This document shows, piece by piece, positions 63,345 through 64,000 of a DNA stretch of 64,000 nt. The notes under the pieces are model-generated. The model was not told the DNA's origin. It ran no database searches and saw only the letters and a program-made list of their open reading frames with translations. Where the stretch lies: the NCBI GenBank assembly GCA_027924585.1, contig BSBM01002121.1, forward strand, positions 558,001-622,000, in the 5' to 3' direction. The stretch comes from Larix kaempferi. Lineage: Eukaryota > Streptophyta > Pinopsida > Pinales > Pinaceae. Positions within the stretch are counted from its first letter, which is position 1. Each line of letters opens with the position of its first letter. The translations under genes and the position numbers were made by a program.

Positions 63345-64000
63345 ATCACAGCTTCCAGAAGGTTTACATGATTTCTTAAAAAACATGAGTTTTTAGAAAA
63401 TGTGTTTTATTCCATAAATGGAATCAACAAAGTATGCACATTCTACATCATAGCGAATTTCTATAGTTTGCGCATGCGTTTGGAAATAAGAAAAGCTTAC
63501 TTCGCCCGTTTTTTAAAATCACAGCTTCTATAAGGTTTACATGATTTGTTAAAAAACACGAGGTTTTAGAAAATCTGTTTTATTTCATAAATGGAATCAA
63601 CAAAGTATGCACATTCTACGTCATAACGACTTTCTATAGTTTGCGCATGCGTCCGGAAATAAGAAAAGCTTACTTCCACCGTTTTTTAAAATGACAGCTT
63701 CTAGAAGGTTTACATGATTTCGTAAAAAACACGAGTTTTTAGAAAATGTGTTTTATTTCATAAATGGAATCAACAAAGTATGTACATTCAACGTCATAAC
63801 GACTTTCTATAGTTTGCGCATGCGTCTGGAAATAAGAAAAGCTTACTTCCCCCATTTTTTAAAATCACAGCTTCTAGAAGGTTTACATGATTTCTTTAAA
63901 AACACGAGTTTTTAGAAAATGTGTTTTATTTCATAAATGGAATCAACAAAGTATGCACATTCTATGTCATAACGACTTTCTATAGTTTGCCCATGCGTTT
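63345..64000 (+). repeat. Mosaic of distant array segments at window end
   Basis: 63345-63700 matches 25445-25790 (CTTCCAGAAGG, TATTCCATAAATGG, CATAGCGAATTTC, CTTCGCCCG, CTTCTATAAGG). From about 63770, GTATGTACATTC, GCGTCTGG, GATTTCTTTAAAAACACG and GCCCATGCGTTT match 16350-16575. The last complete monomer is 63828-64000. The array runs off the window edge. Confidence 0.78.

Larger units (their letters stand above)
1..64000 (+). repeat. 173-bp satellite DNA array, about 370 monomers
   Basis: Landmarks such as GAAAATGTGTTTTATTTC recur every 173 bases throughout (68, 241, 414, 587 and so on to 63915). All copies are in the same orientation and no non-repeat base lies between them. From 68 to 63915 there are 369 intervals, with a net drift of only +10 bases. 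The consensus monomer is about 33.5% GC (31 C and 27 G in 173). Neighbouring copies differ mainly by substitutions. Known biology: AT-rich tandem units of about 170 bp with higher-order periodicity are typical of eukaryotic centromeric or pericentromeric satellites. That this array is centromeric is inference. I do not recognise the satellite family, and no transposon, gene or unique sequence interrupts it. Confidence 0.97.

Noticed and set aside
1-64000. CRISPR array
   Set aside because: Repeats are contiguous 173-bp units with no unique spacers, and no cas-like gene is present.
1-64000. Human alpha satellite or Arabidopsis 178-bp centromere repeat
   Set aside because: Unit length is similar, but I see none of their characteristic motifs. 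Only the general size and AT-richness agree.

Overview
The whole 64 kb window is one uninterrupted head-to-tail satellite DNA array. The repeat unit (monomer) is 173 bp. If a monomer is taken to start at GGAAATAAGAAAAGCTT, the window opens with the last 153 bases of one monomer (1-153). It then holds 369 complete monomers (154-64000) and ends exactly at a monomer end. The total is 369 x 173 plus a net 10 inserted bases. All copies point the same way. I found no gene, RNA gene, transposon, CRISPR array, unique spacer or flanking sequence. The longest open frames (up to about 113 codons) are the repeat translated and should not be annotated as proteins.

The consensus monomer is about 33.5% GC, with 8 CpG sites. 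Unit length, AT-richness, exclusive tandem layout and multimeric higher-order structure fit a eukaryotic centromeric or pericentromeric satellite. I do not recognise the family and cannot name the organism; it is not human alpha satellite or the Arabidopsis 178 bp repeat as far as I can judge.

Structure above the monomer is a mosaic of nested multi-monomer duplications. 1-1440: loosely ordered monomers. 1445-4970: a block repeated 10 to 11 monomers away. 3660-8800: first copy of a long block (A), seen again from 16050, 31785, 38705 and, in part, 50170. 7940-10070: a 7-monomer (1210 bp) repeat. 10908-16165: a 17/18-monomer repeat, with a third version at 60700-63330. 20850-21310: a dimer repeat. 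22790-25310: a 12-monomer spaced repeat. 27540-30075: block B, repeated in tandem at 44740-49927 with a 2594 bp (15-monomer) period. 31785-45640: two copies of a 6920 bp (40-monomer) unit. 51390-60730: three tandem copies of a 3113 bp (18-monomer) higher-order repeat, the clearest one here. 63345-64000: mosaic of pieces also found at 25445 and 16350.

The most unusual stretch is 41338-45030. It carries dozens of single-base insertions that its close paralogue at 50170-53780 lacks. Its paralogous interval is 45 bases longer over 3.1 kb. This looks more like an unpolished long-read assembly patch than biology.

Each monomer carries several short sequence-level features: an imperfect 9-bp dyad, a perfect CTTCTAGAAG palindrome that resembles a heat-shock element, and two alternating purine-pyrimidine tracts. 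Variation is concentrated at CpG sites.
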